DNA from: Pseudovibrio sp. M1P-2-3
GTDB lineage: Bacteria; Pseudomonadota; Alphaproteobacteria; Rhizobiales; Stappiaceae
Length of the DNA: 64,000 bases
Reading direction: 5' to 3'
Assembly: GCF_031501865.1 (NCBI RefSeq)
Contig: NZ_JARRCW010000001.1
Location: 3,059,001-3,123,000 of the forward strand
The notes below the pieces were generated by a model, which saw only the letters and a program-made list of their open reading frames with translations, ran no database searches and had not been told where the DNA came from. Positions 23,870 through 34,329 of this stretch are shown here, piece after piece; position 1 is the stretch's first letter; the number at the start of each line of letters is the position of its first letter. Both the position numbers and the translations under genes were made by a program.

Positions 23870-24299
23870 GGGCTTCCCTCCACACGTCTTCGCACAACCT
23901 TGAGAGTGGGTACAGGTCAGGACACATTTTCAGGTTTACTTTACACCACGTCTTCTTTTGTGGCGAAATATATCCGTCCATATGCTTGATTATCTCTTGG
24001 CATATTGCGGATTACAACGTTTTTTGAAGCATATTGGAGCTTGAGCTTGGAAAAGTGATCGGTAACCTGCTCCAGTTTTTTAGCGGGCTGCATACTAGTG
24101 GAGCCAGTGTTACAAAATCCGTACACACGGCAATACACAGTGTGTACGCTTGATCGTTCTGATTTTGCTTCGCGGATGCAAGAAAATGCAATTTAAAACA
24201 TTGTCTTTTCAAAAACTTGCGCGCAGTGCGAATGCAGAAATTGTGCCGCTTGAACACTAAACAAGCGGCCAGTGTTTATGGGCGCAGGTATAACACCAT
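23870..24299. other. Intergenic region between CitE-type lyase and DUF6456 gene
   Basis: No gene I can support. Short frames on both strands lack ribosome binding sites and homology. It separates the promoter of the lyase operon from the 3' end of the DUF6456 gene. Confidence 0.5.
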
Positions 24300-25046
24300 T
24301 CACTCATCCATTGGCGAACAGGCAGGCGCTTTACTGTAGCGGCTATGGCGCTCGGCAACTTCCCCGCTTGGCGGATTATAGTGGTTTGCAAGCCGCTCAA
24401 GCCCCAAGCACAGCACCACCTTTGCACTGCGTTCGGGCCACAGGCGTTCCCGCTCCACCTGCCCCAATCCTTTCAAGTAGCAGCATACATCCACCAAGAC
24501 CCCGGCAAGCTCCGGCCCCACACTGTCCAGCGCCTGAAAGACCCGCCGCCGCGCATCCAGCGCGTTGCGGCTTTGCTCCTGCTCGCCTCCAGTGCCAGCA
24601 TCCACACGCTCCACCCGCCAGTTGGAACGCACCGCGCCCAATAAGCCGGCAAAGGTATAGTCCTTACGCAAGCACTCCCCTGCATCCAGCTGGCGCAGTG
24701 TCACAAGCGGTGAACCATCTTTGTTTTTGCGGCGCGAGAGCCACACCAAGGGGCTCTCCTTCTCGTTAAAACCAGCCGTTGCTTGCGCGCCTTTGGGCAT
24801 ATCGCCCCCCTTTCCCCCTTCACTGAGTTTACGGCGCAGCCATGCGCGCCCCTTCTCCGTCACATGGCAAATGCCCTGAGTTTTCTCCCGCACCAGCCCT
24901 AGCATGATTGCTTCACGCACAAGCCACGCCTCCACCGAGCCGGAGGCAGAGCCACCGTCTCTGGCTCGTTTTAAAAGAATGCGCAACAACTTCATGAGCT
25001 CCTCATTGGTAACTGTGGTACTCCTGCGGGTGGGATTAACGGCCAT
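24300..25046 (-). CDS. DUF6456 domain protein
   Basis: A 248-residue cytosolic protein whose second half (about 95-248) is the DUF6456 domain, recognisable by SPLVWLSRRKNKDG, LDAGECLRKDYTFAGL and VLCLGLERLANHY. The N-terminal part may be a winged helix (VREAIMLGLVREKTQGICHVTEKGRAWLRR). Function is unknown; it is a conserved alphaproteobacterial protein. Its start overlaps the end of the DnaA-domain-like gene by 11 bases, so the two are translationally coupled and probably act together, perhaps in DNA binding. Confidence 0.85.
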   Translation of the reverse strand: MAVNPTRRSTTVTNEELMKLLRILLKRARDGGSASGSVEAWLVREAIMLGLVREKTQGICHVTEKGRAWLRRKLSEGGKGGDMPKGAQATAGFNEKESPLVWLSRRKNKDGSPLVTLRQLDAGECLRKDYTFAGLLGAVRSNWRVERVDAGTGGEQEQSRNALDARRRVFQALDSVGPELAGVLVDVCCYLKGLGQVERERLWPERSAKVVLCLGLERLANHYNPPSGEVAERHSRYSKAPACSPMDE

Positions 25047-25473
25047 GCTTCCCCCCTTTCAACAGTGGCAAGGCCAAGACACCAGCCATTTCAATGGCGC
25101 ACTTGATTTCCTCCTCAATAGTTGTCAAAGCCCCGTCAAACGCCGGATCATCCCGCAATTCTTCAATAACCCGCAGGGCATGGCGGGCCGTGGTCCGCTC
25201 CCGCTTCACAGAGGATGCCGCACTATTCTGGCTAAAACCTGCCGCCACATTCAGAAGATACATTGTCGCCTGACGGGCTCTGGCCACATTCGCCGCACAG
25301 CGATTTGGTGCAAAAAGGGTAGTTGGCATCACCCCGTAGGCAAGAGACACCCGCCCCGCCACCATCATCACCAAAGCCTCCTGAACCCGCGGACTATCCA
25401 CGTTCACACTCGGCAGCCCTTCCCCGCTGCCCACCTTTACTGGAACACTCTTAGTTACTTTTGTATTCACCAT
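25036..25473 (-). CDS. DnaA domain IV-like helix-turn-helix protein
   Basis: A 145-residue protein whose central part resembles the DNA-binding domain IV of the replication initiator DnaA: ARQATMYLLNVAAGFSQNSAA followed by VKRERTTARHALRVIEELRDDP keeps the helix-turn-helix pattern and RERTT-xx-HA signature that reads the DnaA box. There is no AAA+ ATPase domain, so it cannot start replication by itself; it might compete for DnaA boxes or act as a transcription factor. It is coupled to the DUF6456 gene. Such pairs are conserved in Hyphomicrobiales. Confidence 0.8.
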   Translation of the reverse strand: MVNTKVTKSVPVKVGSGEGLPSVNVDSPRVQEALVMMVAGRVSLAYGVMPTTLFAPNRCAANVARARQATMYLLNVAAGFSQNSAASSVKRERTTARHALRVIEELRDDPAFDGALTTIEEEIKCAIEMAGVLALPLLKGGKHGR

Positions 25474-25822
25474 TGTCTTCCCACCTATCCATTAAAGGAG
25501 ATCAGTGCTCATGCGCTGACCCACTGATATTTGGCGGGAGATTGATGAGGGGGGATAACTTACTGAGCCCTCCCTGCGGGCTCCTTGGGCTTTTCACGCC
25601 TAAAAGCTAGAGTAGGTAACCTGCTCTCCTGTGCATTTAAAACGGATAACAAGCAAAAGCAGGCGCAAAAGTGCAAAAAACAAAAGGGGATAGAAACCCT
25701 CACGAAGACACGCAGGGACATAAGCACTTCCCCCAGACGTCCCCTTGAAACAAGCTTAAACAATGAAAAATCTATACTGGCTTGCCCGCCAGTCTTCCCC
25801 TTTAAAAAAGGGCATAAAAAAA
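25474..25822. other. Intergenic region upstream of the DnaA-IV-like gene
   Basis: About 350 bases without a gene. A short hairpin GAGCCC/GGGCTC lies at 25565-25583. The region must hold the promoter for the minus-strand pair 24300-25473 and the terminator of mucR at its far end. Confidence 0.5.
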
Positions 25823-25847
25823 GCCGCGAACGGTTAACGTTCGCGGC
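25816..25847 (-). terminator. Intrinsic terminator of mucR
   Basis: Arms GCCGCGAACG (25823-25832) and CGTTCGCGGC (25838-25847) form a perfect 10-base-pair stem with a 5-base loop. Read on the minus strand it is followed by a run of six T (25816-25821). It lies 28 bases after the mucR stop. Confidence 0.9.
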
Positions 25848-25874
25848 AACCAAATTCCCAAGAGGAAACTTGAA

Positions 25875-26297
25875 TTACTTTGCGGCAGCGCGTTTGCGTT
25901 GCTGACCCAGACCCATTTTCTTGGCCAGCTCAGAACGGGCTGCTGCGTAGTGAGGTGCAACCATTGGGTAGTCTGGCGCAAGGCCCCACTTTTCGCGGTA
26001 TTCTTCTGGCGTCATATCGTAATGTGTACGCAGGTGACGCTTCAAAGATTTAAACTTCTTACCGTCTTCCAAACAAATAATATAATCGTTTGTCACGGAT
26101 CTCTTAACAGAGACAGCAGGCTTCAATGGCTCTGCTTCAGGTTCTTTCAATGCGCCGCTTGTTTTTTGCAAGGCTGCATAAACATCTGTAATCAGCACAG
26201 GTAAATCCGCAGAGGCTACAATGTTATTGCTCACGTAAGCAGAAACAATGTCAGCTGCCAGATCAATCAAGGTATTGTCTGCAGGATTCTCGCTCAT
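25875..26297 (-). CDS. mucR: MucR/Ros family zinc-finger transcriptional regulator
   Basis: A 140-residue regulator with the prokaryotic zinc finger [18 protein letters not shown] at about 76-93, in which ligands follow the C-x2-D-x9-H-x3-H form common to MucR proteins, followed by [12 protein letters not shown] and a basic tail QQRKRAAAK. MucR proteins bind AT-rich promoters, repress exopolysaccharide, motility and virulence genes in Hyphomicrobiales and often their own gene. The AT-rich 600-base region upstream (26298-26880) suits autoregulation. MucR may also act on the AT-rich promoters of the accessory genes in this window, which is inference. Confidence 0.95.
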   Translation of the reverse strand: MSENPADNTLIDLAADIVSAYVSNNIVASADLPVLITDVYAALQKTSGALKEPEAEPLKPAVSVKRSVTNDYIICLEDGKKFKSLKRHLRTHYDMTPEEYREKWGLAPDYPMVAPHYAAARSELAKKMGLGQQRKRAAAK

Positions 26298-26880
26298 TTT
26301 TCACCTGTTTGTTTTACTAGTTCACTTGGTAAACACGCTTCTGCTCAGAGCTTTTGTGCGGCTCTTCTTGCGAACTGGGAGGTATCCCAAGAATTCCACC
26401 GCAACATTAACTGCTAAACCTAAGCAAATACGTTAGAGCTTCTTATAATGATGCAGTTTTAAGATAACAAGAAGAAATATACAATAAACATGATCTATAC
26501 TAATGTTTTTTGCTTAATATGCATGGACATCAGCTTACTATCATCAAAAAGTAGAAGTAGTAGAAAAAAAATTCAAGGTTCAGGTCAAGTAAATATGCAT
26601 TAATGTCTGCCCTTAAGGACTACCTTAGCGTCATCACTTAGACTTACACTTAATCCTCACCTTACTGGAAGCAGGTAAGAAAAAAGAATATATAAAAGAA
26701 AATGCTTTACTGACAAAAATAGAAGATGCAATAAAAAAAGCCTACTCTAGGGAAATATGGCACAATTCTCCCCAGCTATTTTACTTAGGTTTATGTACTG
26801 CATGAAACATTACTACGTACCTTTACTACTAACATCTTGAGATGAAAGCGGCAAAGATACGCGTAAAAACAATAAGTTAA
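26298..26880. other. AT-rich intergenic region upstream of mucR
   Basis: No gene seen in about 580 bases. The DNA is strongly AT-rich with many short T and A runs, the kind of target MucR/Ros proteins bind. It also contains the distal end of the pha operon terminator. Confidence 0.55.
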
Positions 26881-26912
26881 TACAAACACCCGAGCTTTAC
26901 GGGGAGTTTGTA
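26881..26912 (-). terminator. Hairpin ending the pha operon
   Basis: Arms TACAAAC (26881-26887) and GTTTGTA (26906-26912) with an inner CCCG/CGGG stem lie two bases after the phaG stop. The base composition beyond it on the minus strand is AT-rich but without a clean T run. Confidence 0.65.
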
Positions 26913-26914
26913 TT

Positions 26915-27286
26915 TTATTCGCCTTTGCTGAATTTTTCTTGCGCTTCATACAGCGCATCTTGCTTTGTTTCAGGACACGGCCGGTACCCCACCATGTGGG
27001 AGGCGCGGGCGATCAGGTGGGCTGCAACGGGGGCTGTCAGCAAAAAGAAAACAAAGCCTGCAACAGCACGGGTAATCACATCCAGTTCCATCACATGCAA
27101 CCCAAGGGCAAGTAAAAACAGCCCCGAGCCCAGCGTACCGGCTTTTGAGGCGGCGTGTGCACGCATATAAACATCTTTAAAGCGCACAATGCCAATAGCC
27201 CCCGCCAGCGCAAACACTCCTGCCACAATAACCACAAGCCCAACCACTATATTCACAATAGCCATTGTCATTGGGACTTCTCCCAT
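26915..27286 (-). CDS. phaG: Pha/Mrp cation/proton antiporter subunit G
   Basis: A 123-residue membrane protein with three helices and the MnhG signature [27 protein letters not shown] at about 28-54. It is part of the multi-subunit Na+(K+)/H+ antiporter complex in the inner membrane. It is the last gene of the phaABCDEFG operon and starts by overlapping phaF; internal ATGs at 27271 and 27265 are alternative starts. A hairpin follows its stop. Confidence 0.93.
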   Translation of the reverse strand: MGEVPMTMAIVNIVVGLVVIVAGVFALAGAIGIVRFKDVYMRAHAASKAGTLGSGLFLLALGLHVMELDVITRAVAGFVFFLLTAPVAAHLIARASHMVGYRPCPETKQDALYEAQEKFSKGE

Positions 27287-27624
27287 TTCTTCTGGGTTGC
27301 TTTCACTTCCTGCATGATCACCGGATCAGCCGCCCTGCCCCTGTTGAGAATAAACCTTGCAAAGGCAACTGTTGCCAAAAAGCCCACAAGACCGAGAGCC
27401 ACCGCGATATCAACATACAGCGGATATCCAGACTTGATGCCGATCACAGCAATAAGCCCAATGGCCACCGCCACCAGCATATCCAGCCCCACCACTCTGT
27501 CGGGCAATGTGGGGCCGCGGATAATCTGGTAGGTGATCAATAAAAACGACACCGATAAGAACCCCATGGCGATCCGCACTGCGATATAAAGAAAGTCTGC
27601 GGAAAACTGCTCAAAGCCGTTCAT
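27268..27624 (-). CDS. phaF: Pha/Mrp cation/proton antiporter subunit F
   Basis: A 118-residue three-helix membrane protein with the MnhF signature [15 protein letters not shown] at about 36-50 and IALGLVGF-type segment in the last helix. Small accessory subunit of the Mrp antiporter, required for assembly. Its start codon overlaps the stop of phaE (ATGA) and its end overlaps phaG. Confidence 0.93.
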   Translation of the reverse strand: MNGFEQFSADFLYIAVRIAMGFLSVSFLLITYQIIRGPTLPDRVVGLDMLVAVAIGLIAVIGIKSGYPLYVDIAVALGLVGFLATVAFARFILNRGRAADPVIMQEVKATQKKWEKSQ

Positions 27625-28100
27625 CGAAAAGCCTCCATAATCATCCGCTCGAAACCCTCTTTAATTTCACGAACTGTTTCTTCAGGGTCAGGAACATCAA
27701 TACAATGGACATAGAGTGTCTTGCGATCCTCTGAAATATCCATGCTCAAAGTTCCCGGCGTCAGGGTAATCATGTTCGCCAGCAACGTAATTTCGTAGTC
27801 ACGGGTCACTGTCAGGGGAACGGCGATGATTCCCGGGTTCAGGTTCATGCGCGGACGCAGCGTAATCAAAAGCACACGCGTTGCGGCAAGCACCAGTTCC
27901 CAAAGAAACGCCAGAATCAAAATAACCACGCTGAGCGAGCGGCGCATATAGCGCTGAAACCCGACTCGATTGCGGATAATGAACAGGGCCATGGTCGCCA
28001 GCAAAAACCCGAATATCAGGTTGGGAAGGCCGAATGAGCCGGTAATCGCGCCCCATGCCACAGCCATCAAAAGGTTGACGAGAAACAGATCACTTTTCAT
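27621..28100 (-). CDS. phaE: Pha/Mrp cation/proton antiporter subunit E
   Basis: A 159-residue membrane protein with two to three N-terminal helices and a cytosolic domain with [30 protein letters not shown] near 108-137, the conserved core of MrpE. It belongs to the antiporter complex. It overlaps phaD at its start and phaF at its end by four bases each, consistent with translational coupling along the operon. Confidence 0.94.
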   Translation of the reverse strand: MKSDLFLVNLLMAVAWGAITGSFGLPNLIFGFLLATMALFIIRNRVGFQRYMRRSLSVVILILAFLWELVLAATRVLLITLRPRMNLNPGIIAVPLTVTRDYEITLLANMITLTPGTLSMDISEDRKTLYVHCIDVPDPEETVREIKEGFERMIMEAFR

Positions 28101-29686
28101 GAGCCACCTCCAAACACAGCACCGATATAACTTGACGGGTTCATGAGGCTCATAGCGCCTTTATGGGCTGCATCCATCAAGAACTCGGGCTGCAGGCCAA
28201 TCAGGACCACAAGAGAGGTCAAGGCCAGCAGCGACACAAGCACGCTCAAAGGCATGGCCGAAGCCAGCACCGCACTTCCGTCCTTATTGAGTACAAGCGT
28301 ACCATCGGGCGTTCCCTCCGGTCCGCCGCGCCAGAAACAGAATATCCAGACCCGGCCGACAGTAATTGCCTGTAAAACGCTGGTCACCAGAATGGTTGCA
28401 GCCAGCCAGCCCTGCCCGTTTTCAAGCGAGCCTTCCACCAGCAGCACTTTGGGCCAGAAACCGGAAAACGGCGGCAAACCGGCACCAGCAAGCAAAAGCA
28501 CCAGTGCAATGGCCGCAAGAAGCGGGCTTTTGCTGTAAAGCCCGCCAAGTTCGCGCAAGGAATAGGAACCGCCAAGCACCTTCATATAGCCCACCAGAAG
28601 GAACAGGGAGGTCATGGCAAAGATGGAATGCACTGCATAAAAAATGCTACCTGCCACCGCCACTTGCGAGCCAACTGCAAGACCGGCCAGCATGGACCCT
28701 ACACCCGCAATCACCATATAGGCGAAAATCCGGCGTACATCTGTTTGGGCCAGCGCCCCAAATGCGCCCGACAGCATGGTGACAATAGCAATAACTGTTA
28801 TCAGCGGTGTCAGCCATTCACGTCCCTCCGGCAAAATGAGCAGCATTACCCGCAAGAGTGCGTAAACACCTACCTTGGTCAAAAGACCGGCAAACACGGC
28901 GGCCACCACAATGCGCGGCGTATGGTAGGAGGCGGGCAGCCAGAAGTTCACCGGAAACGCCGCCGCCTTCATGGCAAAGGCGAAGAAATACATGCCAGAC
29001 AGCACAAGGATCGGTGTAACGCTTGGCAGCTCCTTCACCTTTTGCGCAATATCGGCCATGTTCAAGGTGCCCACTAAACCATAAAGAAGGCCGGTTGTGA
29101 GCAAGAACAAGGTTGTCGCCACAAGGTTCAAAAGGGTGTATTTTACCGCCCCGTCCAACTGTGGCTTTTCGTTGCCAAGCACAATCATGCCAAAAGACGA
29201 GATCAGCATCACCTCAAACCACACATACAGGTTGAAGATATCGCCGGTTAAAAACGACCCGCTCACACCGCAAAGCAGCATGATCAAAAAGGGATAGAAG
29301 CCATAGCGCCGCTCCTGCTCCGCAACGGAGCTGGTTGCATAAATGGCAACGCATAAAGCAACAATCGATGCGGCAAGGGCAAAGACAACCCCCATGGCAT
29401 CAGCGGTAAACGCAATGCCAAACGGTGGCAGCCAGCTTCCCATCACCATGGCAATGGGGCCGCCGCGCAGCACATGGTCCAAAAGCGCCATATTGGACAC
29501 AACCACGAGAAGGATTGTAGTAATGCCGATAACCGGCTGAAGTCTTGTTTTGGAGCGCAGCATCAAAGCGATGGAGCCCCCCAACATGGTCAGCAGCGTC
29601 GGAGCCACCAGCAGCCAGTCACTCAAGGCCACCGGAGATTGAACCATGGCTGCCGCCATATCTACAGCAGTTTTACTTGCAGCCAT
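28097..29686 (-). CDS. phaD: Pha/Mrp cation/proton antiporter subunit D
   Basis: A 529-residue protein with about fourteen helices, homologous to NuoN/NuoM proton-pumping subunits of complex I (Proton_antipo_M domain). Conserved features are the glutamate in FNLYVWFEVMLISSFGM near 145-160 and lysines in AMKAAAFPVNFWLPASY near 238-255. It forms one of two ion-translocating channels of the complex with PhaA. It lies three bases after phaC and overlaps phaE. Confidence 0.95.
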   Translation of the reverse strand: MAASKTAVDMAAAMVQSPVALSDWLLVAPTLLTMLGGSIALMLRSKTRLQPVIGITTILLVVVSNMALLDHVLRGGPIAMVMGSWLPPFGIAFTADAMGVVFALAASIVALCVAIYATSSVAEQERRYGFYPFLIMLLCGVSGSFLTGDIFNLYVWFEVMLISSFGMIVLGNEKPQLDGAVKYTLLNLVATTLFLLTTGLLYGLVGTLNMADIAQKVKELPSVTPILVLSGMYFFAFAMKAAAFPVNFWLPASYHTPRIVVAAVFAGLLTKVGVYALLRVMLLILPEGREWLTPLITVIAIVTMLSGAFGALAQTDVRRIFAYMVIAGVGSMLAGLAVGSQVAVAGSIFYAVHSIFAMTSLFLLVGYMKVLGGSYSLRELGGLYSKSPLLAAIALVLLLAGAGLPPFSGFWPKVLLVEGSLENGQGWLAATILVTSVLQAITVGRVWIFCFWRGGPEGTPDGTLVLNKDGSAVLASAMPLSVLVSLLALTSLVVLIGLQPEFLMDAAHKGAMSLMNPSSYIGAVFGGGS

Positions 29687-29689
29687 TCC

Positions 29690-30070
29690 CTAGTACCCCA
29701 ATGGTGGCTTGGCCTCGCCCTTGGGCTCGGCGACACGCATTTCAAGAACATCATCGGTTCCAAGTTCCTGATAGGCGCGGTAGCCCAAAACCAGAAAGAA
29801 CGCGAGAAAACTAAAAGAGATCACAATGGCGGTGAGCACCAAAGCCTGCGGCAGCGGGTTGGCCGCCGCCTCCAGCGGTTTATAAAGCCCCTCAGGTATC
29901 ACCGGCGGCACATCCCGTGTCAGCCGTCCGGCTGTAAAAATCAACAGGTTCACCGCATTGCCTAAAATGGCAACACCCATAAGAACACGCACCAGTTTGT
30001 GCGAGAGCATCAGGTAAATGGCTGTGGTGAAAAACAGCCCGATCAGAAGTGCAAAAACAGTTTCCATCAA
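29690..30070 (-). CDS. phaC: Pha/Mrp cation/proton antiporter subunit C
   Basis: A 126-residue three-helix protein homologous to NuoK, with [26 protein letters not shown] at about 20-45 and [17 protein letters not shown] at about 74-90. Structural subunit of the Mrp antiporter. It overlaps phaB at its start by four bases. The symbol follows the pha naming used in rhizobia and should not be confused with polyhydroxyalkanoate synthase, which has the same symbol. Confidence 0.94.
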   Translation of the reverse strand: MMETVFALLIGLFFTTAIYLMLSHKLVRVLMGVAILGNAVNLLIFTAGRLTRDVPPVIPEGLYKPLEAAANPLPQALVLTAIVISFSFLAFFLVLGYRAYQELGTDDVLEMRVAEPKGEAKPPLGY

Positions 30071-30486
30071 TCAAACTCCCTTTCTTCAAGGGACAGCGCT
30101 ATGGAGGTGATGGAGCCAACCACCACAAGATAAACCCCGATATCAAAGAGTAGCGGCGTGCTAAGCGAGATTTCCTCACCAAACATGGAAAAGCTCAGCC
30201 ATTGGCTGGTCATGGTTGGCTCGAGAAAAAACAGGCTGGGCAGCGTGGAAAGGGCTGCAAGAAACAGCCCGAGCGCCGCAACGGACACAGGGTGCACCAC
30301 CAGCGCCCGGCGCACCGCGTCTACCCCGCAGGCAATGCCGTAGATAGCAAATGCGGAAACGGCAATCAAACCGCCAATAAACCCTCCACCCGGTTCGTTG
30401 TGCCCGCGCAATAGCACGAACACCGAAAACAGGACCATGAGCGCTGCAAGATAAGGAGCAATGGTTCGAAAGATAATAGTATTCAT
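30067..30486 (-). CDS. phaB: Pha/Mrp cation/proton antiporter subunit B
   Basis: From the start at 30486 ([17 protein letters not shown]) the protein has 139 residues, four helices and the MnhB signature [16 protein letters not shown] near 25-40. The frame continues upstream into phaA, but the sequence there is the end of phaA in another frame. It begins four bases after the phaA stop. MrpB-type subunit of the antiporter complex. Confidence 0.93.
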   Translation of the reverse strand: MNTIIFRTIAPYLAALMVLFSVFVLLRGHNEPGGGFIGGLIAVSAFAIYGIACGVDAVRRALVVHPVSVAALGLFLAALSTLPSLFFLEPTMTSQWLSFSMFGEEISLSTPLLFDIGVYLVVVGSITSIALSLEEREFD

Positions 30487-30490
30487 CACA

Positions 30491-32878
30491 CTAGTCCTTG
30501 GGCTGACTTTGAGCGGCTGGCACCTGCGAACCTGAGCTTGACACACTCTTGCCAATCCGACTTCCCGGTCTCAAGCCAATCAGCGCCAGAACACCAAGGC
30601 CCGTGACCATGACAACTGCAATTTCACCCAATGTATCGAAACCGCGGAAGTCAACAAGGATCACATTCACAATGTTACGGCCATGGGCAATGGTACGGCT
30701 GTACTCGGTAAAGAACACGGAAAGTGTGTCATCAAAGGGATGCTGCACAATAGAAATGAGAACCAGTGAAATTCCCGCGCCAACCACCACCGAAATGGCG
30801 GCGTCAAATGCCATAGCCCCGTAGGAGCGGGCATCACGCGGAGACAGGTTGAGCCGTGTCATAACCAAGGTCAGAATAACCACGGTCAATGTCTCCACCA
30901 TGAACTGGGTAAAGGACAGATCCGGTGCGCCGAACAAAAGATAGATGATCGCCACAGCAAAGCCGGATATCCCTAAAGACACCAGAGCAATCAAACGGTT
31001 CTTGGCAAAAACAACGGCCCCAAGCCCGATCACGGCGATGATCAAGAACGCCCATTCATAGTAACGAAGCAGATCAAATCCCCTAATTACCGGCCAATCT
31101 CCCAAAATTGCAGTTGGAATAAAGATCATGAGCGCAAGGGCAAGGAAGGTCATGCGCATATAGGAGACCATATTGCCGTTTTGCACCAAACGGGTGAACG
31201 CAGTAGCTCCCAAAACCAGCGCGTTGATGAACTGGTCGAAGCCTTTGTCCGGCCCCCAGCCAATGGCCTTAATCGTGCTATCCACCCAGCCGCGAACGGT
31301 CTCCAGCTTCCAGAAGAACACAAGACCAAGAAGTATGGTGATGACAGAAAGCGCCAGCGCTATATTCAGGTGCTTAGGGATAAGATAAAGCTGTGAGGTG
31401 TATTCGATCCCCAGTACCGAGGTGATCATGGGATTCACAAACAAATGGCCCGCCTGCACCGCAAACAGCCCACCCATCAAGCCGCCGACTGCCAGCAGGA
31501 ACGGTCCGGCATAAAGCAAAATGGGGCCTTCATGGGCAGGTTTTGGTGTGTGCTTCAACTCACCAATAAACGGCTTCAAGGCAACGGCCCCGGCAAGCGC
31601 AAACATCATGGCATTGCCCAGCACTGCCACAATCGCCCATGCAATTCCGGCGGCGGGGTAGTTCCACGCCCCGTCATAAAGCATTTCCTTGGCAATAAAG
31701 CCAAGGAACGGCGGAAGCCCGGCCATGGAAAGACCAGCAAGAACAGCGGCTAGGAAGGTGATGGGCATGGCCCTGCCCAGTCCGCCAAGGCGGGTGAGAT
31801 CACGGGTACCTGCTTCATGGTCCACGGTTCCGGCCACCATAAACAGACCGCCCTTGAACATGGAGTGTGCAAACAGGTAGAGCACCGCCCCTTTGATGGC
31901 CATTGTGTCCGATGTGCCTGTGAGCATCACCAGAAGTCCGAGAGAGGACACGGTGGTATAGGCCAGAATAAGCTTCAGGTCCGTCTGCCGCATTCCCAAA
32001 ATCGCGCCCACCAGCATGGTCACACCGCCGAACAAAGGCAGCACCGTTGTCCAAATAACAGTATCTCCCAGCACCGGATTAAACCGCATAAGCAGGTAAA
32101 CTCCGGCCTTCACCATGGTCGCCGAGTGCAAGTAAGCAGAAACCGGCGTTGGTGCTTCCATGGCATTGGGAAGCCAGAAGTGGAACGGGAATTGAGCGGA
32201 TTTCGTAAACGCGCCGCCGCAAATAAGAATGAAGATCGGCAGATACAAAGAGCTGTCGCGCAGCAGATCACCCGATTGCAGCACCTGACTGAGCTCCATA
32301 TTCCCCGTCACCATATAGATGAGGATGAGGCCCGCCAGCAGCGCCATACCGCCGCTTCCTGTCACCACCAGCGCCTGAATGGCCGCGCGGCGCGAGGCTG
32401 CACGCAAATGGTCGAACCCGATCAACAGGAACGAGGTGATGGAAGTCAGCTCCCAATAAACGAAGAGCGTGAAAATGTTGTCGGCCAGAACAACCCCGAG
32501 CATGGCCCCCATAAACAGGAAGAGAAACAGGAAAAAGCGCCCTTGTTGCGGGTGCCCCTTCAAATATCCGCCTGCATAAAGGGTCACGAGCGTGCCGATA
32601 CCGGAAATCAGTAGGGCAAACAGCGTGGACAGCCCGTCGATATAGTAGGAAAATGTCACTCCGTAGGTGGGTACCCATTCCCAAGCCCCCGTAAAAGTCT
32701 GCCCGTTGGAGACTTGGGGAACGAAGCTCAGAAAGTGTAGAAAAATCAAGGCCGGAACAAGAGCCAGCACCCAAGCGGCGTTATGTTTGAAACGCTTCAC
32801 TAAAGGGGGGCCAAAAACTCCGGCAATAAAAGGGGCAAGCATAGCCCAGAATGTCGCTTCAACTCCTGAAAGCGGCAT
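30491..32878 (-). CDS. phaA: Pha/Mrp cation/proton antiporter subunit A
   Basis: From the start at 32878 ([11 protein letters not shown]) the protein has 795 residues, about twenty helices, and is the largest subunit: an N-terminal NuoL-like Proton_antipo_M domain with the conserved [17 protein letters not shown] glutamate near 137-153 and the [16 protein letters not shown] lysine segment, followed by a NuoJ-like domain (MrpA C-terminal, DUF4040 with [10 protein letters not shown]). A ribosome binding site GGAG precedes this start; the longer frame from 33001 has no such support. First gene of phaABCDEFG, which gives pH homeostasis and K+ or Na+ tolerance, as expected in seawater. Confidence 0.95.
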   Translation of the reverse strand: MPLSGVEATFWAMLAPFIAGVFGPPLVKRFKHNAAWVLALVPALIFLHFLSFVPQVSNGQTFTGAWEWVPTYGVTFSYYIDGLSTLFALLISGIGTLVTLYAGGYLKGHPQQGRFFLFLFLFMGAMLGVVLADNIFTLFVYWELTSITSFLLIGFDHLRAASRRAAIQALVVTGSGGMALLAGLILIYMVTGNMELSQVLQSGDLLRDSSLYLPIFILICGGAFTKSAQFPFHFWLPNAMEAPTPVSAYLHSATMVKAGVYLLMRFNPVLGDTVIWTTVLPLFGGVTMLVGAILGMRQTDLKLILAYTTVSSLGLLVMLTGTSDTMAIKGAVLYLFAHSMFKGGLFMVAGTVDHEAGTRDLTRLGGLGRAMPITFLAAVLAGLSMAGLPPFLGFIAKEMLYDGAWNYPAAGIAWAIVAVLGNAMMFALAGAVALKPFIGELKHTPKPAHEGPILLYAGPFLLAVGGLMGGLFAVQAGHLFVNPMITSVLGIEYTSQLYLIPKHLNIALALSVITILLGLVFFWKLETVRGWVDSTIKAIGWGPDKGFDQFINALVLGATAFTRLVQNGNMVSYMRMTFLALALMIFIPTAILGDWPVIRGFDLLRYYEWAFLIIAVIGLGAVVFAKNRLIALVSLGISGFAVAIIYLLFGAPDLSFTQFMVETLTVVILTLVMTRLNLSPRDARSYGAMAFDAAISVVVGAGISLVLISIVQHPFDDTLSVFFTEYSRTIAHGRNIVNVILVDFRGFDTLGEIAVVMVTGLGVLALIGLRPGSRIGKSVSSSGSQVPAAQSQPKD

Positions 32879-33146
32879 ATGGCACTCCGTAATGGTTTCA
32901 CTCTCAATGTACAGGGAGCAGGCGAATCGTATAAACAACTGGCTATCTGCCCATTTGGTTACAGACATAGGGGCTACACCTTGAAAGGGCAAGCGGACCA
33001 CTTGCGATTTTCGCTCGAACCCTATGCATTGTCTGTGTTATTTATAGGCATCCTCCCCTTTGGGGGATATCCCTATTCCAAGCCCCTACGCACTTGTTTT
33101 TCGCTGTGGGCCAACCAAGACAAGGCCCAAGGAGAAACAAGGCCCC

Positions 33147-33581
33147 ATGAATAACCCGAAAGACAAAATGAACACTCAGGCAGATAAATTGAAGCTCTCA
33201 CAAGACGAGTGGCGTGAACGCCTAAGCCCCGAGCAGTTTCATGTGCTGCGCGAACACGGCACCGAACGCGCTTTCACAGGCCCCTTCTGGGATACTTTTG
33301 AAACAGGGGTCTATTCGTGTGTTGCTTGCGAAAATAAGCTATTTGCATCAAACAGTAAATTCGATGCAGGCTGCGGCTGGCCAAGTTTTCTGGCAACCGT
33401 CAGCCCTGATGCGGTGCGCGAGCTGCAAGACACCTCCCACGGTATGGTGCGCACGGAAATTCGCTGCGGCAAATGTGATGGTCACTTGGGCCATGTGTTC
33501 CCTGACGGCCCCAAGCCCACAGGCCTGCGCTACTGCATGAACGGCACCGCCATGCACTTCACCCCCTCCAGCAAGGGTTAA
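33147..33581 (+). CDS. msrB: Peptide-methionine (R)-S-oxide reductase
   Basis: A 144-residue repair enzyme that reduces methionine-R-sulfoxide in proteins. Zinc is held by two CxxC pairs (C58/C61 in CVACENK, C107/C110 in CGKCDGH) and the catalytic cysteine is C130 in [11 protein letters not shown]. The start at 33147 follows the ribosome binding site AAGGAGAAA; a longer frame from 33060 reads like upstream DNA. No signal peptide, so it acts in the cytosol. It is divergent from the pha operon across about 270 bases. Confidence 0.94.
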   Translation: MNNPKDKMNTQADKLKLSQDEWRERLSPEQFHVLREHGTERAFTGPFWDTFETGVYSCVACENKLFASNSKFDAGCGWPSFLATVSPDAVRELQDTSHGMVRTEIRCGKCDGHLGHVFPDGPKPTGLRYCMNGTAMHFTPSSKG

Positions 33582-33728
33582 AAAAGGCGCGGAACAGCAA
33601 AACACACCGCCCCTGAGACACTGTGTAGCGGGGGCAGGCTGTTGAAACCTCTTGTGAAACGCGAAACACTCCCAAGGCTTCGTTGTTTTACATTTGTTTT
33701 GACCGGCGCCCCTTAAAAAGGAACAGGA

Positions 33729-34082
33729 ATGACCAAAGACAAGGACCTGCTGTTTTTACTAGAGCCCGGTTTTGTAAATCCCGCCTATCCAAATCAAAGA
33801 TTTTATTGCTGGCAGTGCGCCTTGATTGAAGGGGTGCTCATGTCCTTCCCCCAGCTTGGCGAGCATCTGGAAGTCATCCGCATTAACTGGCCAAAGCCGC
33901 GCCAGCAGCTCATTGATCTGGTGGGAGAAAAAAACCAGAAGGCCCCGCTCATGGTGCTGCGCGAAGGCGAAACGTCTGCCTACCGCAACGGCATCTACAA
34001 CGGCCGCGCCTTCATCAACGACAAACACAACATCCTCGCCGCTCTGGCAGAACGCCACGCCTTCCCCCACGCGCACCCTTGA
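33729..34082 (+). CDS. DUF3088 thioredoxin-fold-like protein
   Basis: A 117-residue cytosolic protein that matches DUF3088, with FLLEPGF at the start, a CWQC pair at C27/C30 (family members carry CxxC here, as in thioredoxin-like proteins), and PLMVLREGE later. Family function is unknown, possibly redox. It has a ribosome binding site AGGAACAGGA directly before the ATG. Confidence 0.85.
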   Translation: MTKDKDLLFLLEPGFVNPAYPNQRFYCWQCALIEGVLMSFPQLGEHLEVIRINWPKPRQQLIDLVGEKNQKAPLMVLREGETSAYRNGIYNGRAFINDKHNILAALAERHAFPHAHP

Positions 34083-34329
34083 GGCATGAACCGGCCTTGC
34101 ATGGGGCAAATCGGGCCGGACAACCTGCCCTCCCAAAACCCGCAGGGCTGCTGGACCGGATCAAGTCCGGAGTGACACCCTCAGTTTTTAAGAGGGTCTC
34201 CCATAAACAGCCCCCTTCCAACCTCACGTCCGCGCTCATCCCTGCCTCCCCTCCTCCGTCATCCCGCGCTTGATGCGGGATCCAGAAAGGTAGTTCGACG
34301 CAAAGAAACCTATCAATGTTTGGTGCCAA
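34083..34329. repeat. Fragments of genomic palindromes after DUF3088 gene
   Basis: Contains CCGGATCAAGTCCGG (palindromic) and TCCCGCGCTTGATGCGGGAT (hairpin with CCCGC/GCGGG arms), short intergenic elements that are widespread in this bacterial order. No gene is seen. Confidence 0.55.

Noticed and set aside
24253-24339. Short plus-strand stretch reading like the end of an IS3-type transposase (RYNTIHSSIGEQ)
   Set aside because: Too short, overlaps the end of the DUF6456 gene on the other strand, and no other parts of such an element were found.
31817-32614. A 265-codon frame opposite phaA
   Set aside because: Mirror of a conserved membrane protein gene; rich in His, Arg and Gln as expected for antisense of hydrophobic coding sequence.
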